The notes under the pieces: model-generated
Told to the model about the DNA's origin: nothing
Database searches by the model: none
Seen by the model: the letters and a program-made list of their open reading frames with translations, nothing else
In this document: in pieces, positions 5,191 to 7,009 of the stretch
Layout: every line of letters starts with the position of its first letter
How positions within the stretch are numbered: position 1 is the stretch's first letter
Program-made: the position numbers and the translations under genes
From: Desulfocapsa sp.
Lineage (GTDB): Bacteria; Desulfobacterota; Desulfobulbia; Desulfobulbales; Desulfocapsaceae
Length of the DNA stretch: 7,009 bases
Assembly (NCBI GenBank): GCA_030638765.1
Contig: DAOWDZ010000148.1
Span: 1 to 7,009, forward strand
Direction of reading: 5' to 3'

Positions 5191-7009
5191 ATGAAGAAGT
5201 TGAAAACAAAAATTGAAACGGATGCGCTTATAGCCAATCTTCAGGAAACAGCAGAAGAGGTGGTTATGGATTCTGAATTACAGCTTCTACTTGATGTCGT
5301 TTCACGCTACAAAGGGCTTCACAATACCCTTGAAAGCCTTCTTTATGAGATCTGTCATCCCTATCGAAACTGGAGTATTCTCATTCCACAGTTACGAAGT
5401 TTTGTTCTTAAAAATAGTAACTACTATATGCGCCATGAGAAAGGGCCCGAGGCTTTTGCACTGTTTGCTGCAATTTTTGTTGCTGCCATGGAGCATTCTG
5501 AAAAAAACAGTAAACTTCTGTCACAAATAATCGAAACCCAGGTGGCCTGGGTTGCCAAAATGGTGAGTCTTTTTTCGGTGGATGATCTCTTTCGCTACCA
5601 AACTTCCTTGAATGTATATTTTGGACAGCTTCTTGAGCTTGATGATGGGGAGAGTCCCATCATGATGCATATTGTTCAGGGACAGCATCCCATGAAAAAA
5701 CTGGCTACATCTCTGCTGGTCTTTGTTGATAAGGGCGCCGAAGATTTCAATTATCATCCCATCGCGGAGCTCATGCAGGCCATTCTGAAGAGAAATTATG
5801 ACTACTGGCTCAAGGAGGAAGATCCGCTTCCATGGTTTCTTGCACATTGTGGCGAGTTGTGTGAGGATTTTCATTCAGGGAAGTTGTTTTCTGCAGTATC
5901 GCATGAATCCATGGAGAAAAACAAAGCTACGGTGGCAGGTATTAACACCAAGGAGCATCCGGTGACAGCGTTGCGCGATATCCTGGATTTACCGGCTCAT
6001 GTTGATATTGTGCGTCTCTATAAGGAAATCCCAGCAAGACTTGCTCAGGCAGACGAAATGGAGCTCGGTAAAGTGAAAGAACAGGGCTTGCCGCTGAACC
6101 GTTTTGCTGAAAATCAAAAGCTACTGTTTTTGTTTCGTATCATGGATACCAAAGGATTGTATCTGATCCATGAAGAGACTTTGCGTGAGATCAATCGTTC
6201 TCTGGTACAGCTGATTCGTCTTCAGAAATTTGAAGAGATTGAAAAGTTTCTCCTTACTGCCTTCCAGTTGTTAAAGGCCAATGTGAGGAAATATCCTCAT
6301 ACATCCATCCAGTGTATTCAGGTTCTTGGTGGTGAGGTTTTCAGGCGTAAGAATGGAAGAATGGTTGAAACATTCCTGTGGCAGGCCGTTCGGTTTGGTT
6401 TCCAATATGCCAATGTTATGGGAGTGGATGAAGATTGGCAGCCCATCACTAATCCAGCCCATCTTGCAAACATCAGAGCCTGGTTGAATTTGATTATGCA
6501 GGAACCGAAGTGGTGTGGAACGCTTTTCTCGGCACTCATCATCAACATCAAACTTTCCGGAACCTGTGTTAAGGACACAGATCTTTTCCAGCGTGATATT
6601 ACCAATTTGCTTAATCATCCCATTGAACCTGTTTACAATCTGACCAAACAATTCACCAAGCTTATGCCTGTTTTCTTTAATGAAATCGGGGCTGAAGGGG
6701 ATCTTCGAGAGGTCTCAACTGAACTTGATGAGATTCACAAACGAAGGGATCTGCTGATCCATTTTCTGCGAAAACAGAGCCATGTGGAGAGCTCCAATCT
6801 CATCGTTGATTTTATTCGGGCTATCTTCGTTTTCTGGCTAACTAAAGAGAAAGAGATTCTGAAACCTTTCCTGCCGGAAGAGGTGTACTCTGAGATAACT
6901 TCAGATGGTAAATTTATAGATGATCAGCATAAACTGGCAAAACGGATTTATCATGAACTCGAATTCTCTGCAAGTGCTGATCTACTGGCATGGAATCAGG
7001 AAGATAGGC
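5191..7009 (+). CDS. Large uncharacterised protein, N-terminal part (runs off the window)
   Basis: The frame has no stop from the ATG at 5191 to the window end, so at least 606 residues are encoded and the C-terminus is missing. An in-frame TAA at 5179 makes this ATG the first available start; its SD is poor (AAGAGA, 5181-5186). The protein starts MKKLKTKIETDALIANLQET, with no signal peptide and no clear membrane segment. It is rich in Leu, Phe, Glu and Lys with amphipathic spacing, so it is probably cytoplasmic and helical. Distinctive patches are RYKGLHNTLESLLYEICHPY (about 39-58), FFNEIGAEG (495-503) and HFLRKQSHVESSN (524-536). I cannot recognise a catalytic motif. The late patches faintly recall the N-terminal region of large PEP/pyruvate-binding (PPDK-like) proteins of Desulfobacterota. 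That is memory, not alignment, and the ATP-grasp and phosphohistidine motifs would lie beyond the window. Base composition resembles its neighbours. It lies 61 nt after the decarboxylase gene and may share its transcript. Confidence 0.85.
   Translation, partial: MKKLKTKIETDALIANLQETAEEVVMDSELQLLLDVVSRYKGLHNTLESLLYEICHPYRNWSILIPQLRSFVLKNSNYYMRHEKGPEAFALFAAIFVAAMEHSEKNSKLLSQIIETQVAWVAKMVSLFSVDDLFRYQTSLNVYFGQLLELDDGESPIMMHIVQGQHPMKKLATSLLVFVDKGAEDFNYHPIAELMQAILKRNYDYWLKEEDPLPWFLAHCGELCEDFHSGKLFSAVSHESMEKNKATVAGINTKEHPVTALRDILDLPAHVDIVRLYKEIPARLAQADEMELGKVKEQGLPLNRFAENQKLLFLFRIMDTKGLYLIHEETLREINRSLVQLIRLQKFEEIEKFLLTAFQLLKANVRKYPHTSIQCIQVLGGEVFRRKNGRMVETFLWQAVRFGFQYANVMGVDEDWQPITNPAHLANIRAWLNLIMQEPKWCGTLFSALIINIKLSGTCVKDTDLFQRDITNLLNHPIEPVYNLTKQFTKLMPVFFNEIGAEGDLREVSTELDEIHKRRDLLIHFLRKQSHVESSNLIVDFIRAIFVFWLTKEKEILKPFLPEEVYSEITSDGKFIDDQHKLAKRIYHELEFSASADLLAWNQEDR

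Noticed and set aside
5521..5874. Minus-strand open frame opposite the large right-hand gene (likewise 6271-6651 and 6318-6605)
   Set aside because: The + strand frame is continuous across the whole region with consistent protein-like composition; the minus frames overlap one another and show no family features.

Overview
The window is a mid-GC (mid-40s percent by eye) bacterial chromosomal segment with every gene on the + strand. It looks like a Desulfobacterota (deltaproteobacterial) genome, perhaps Desulfobulbales. That guess rests on the general feel of the proteins and the gene order, not on a diagnostic marker. I see no IS element, phage gene, CRISPR array, tRNA or rRNA.

Region 1 (1-3081) is a tight operon of three genes: the 3' part of a shikimate kinase gene, chorismate synthase (aroC), and a GT5-family glycogen/starch synthase (glgA-like). 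The gaps are 3 and 2 nt, and each downstream Shine-Dalgarno (SD) sequence lies in or against the end of the upstream gene, so translational coupling is likely. The first two genes catalyse a middle and the last step of the shikimate pathway to chorismate. The third is a polysaccharide synthase whose N-terminal ADP-glucose-binding motif is altered.

Region 2 (3082-4178) is a 92-nt spacer with a weak hairpin and a TATAAT box, then a complete type I glyceraldehyde-3-phosphate dehydrogenase gene (gap) behind a strong SD.

Region 3 (4179-5129) is a 174-nt leader with a short tandem repeat and a long imperfect hairpin, followed by an alpha-acetolactate decarboxylase (budA/aldC type) made as a lipoprotein. 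It has a lipobox cysteine at residue 18, and the three zinc histidines and other active-site residues are recognisable. An acetoin-forming enzyme is therefore predicted outside the cytoplasm.

Region 4 (5130-7009) is a 61-nt spacer with another hairpin, then a long open frame that starts at 5191 and runs off the window after at least 606 codons. It encodes a soluble, probably helical protein whose function I cannot establish from the visible part. A weak impression links it to the N-terminal region of large PEP/pyruvate-binding (PPDK-like) proteins.

Taken together the segment concerns central carbon: aromatic precursor synthesis, glycogen, glycolysis and acetoin formation. The functional link between the shikimate genes and the rest is positional only. 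The most interesting points are the lipoprotein acetolactate decarboxylase, the diverged glycogen synthase coupled to aroC, and the large uncharacterised protein at the right edge.
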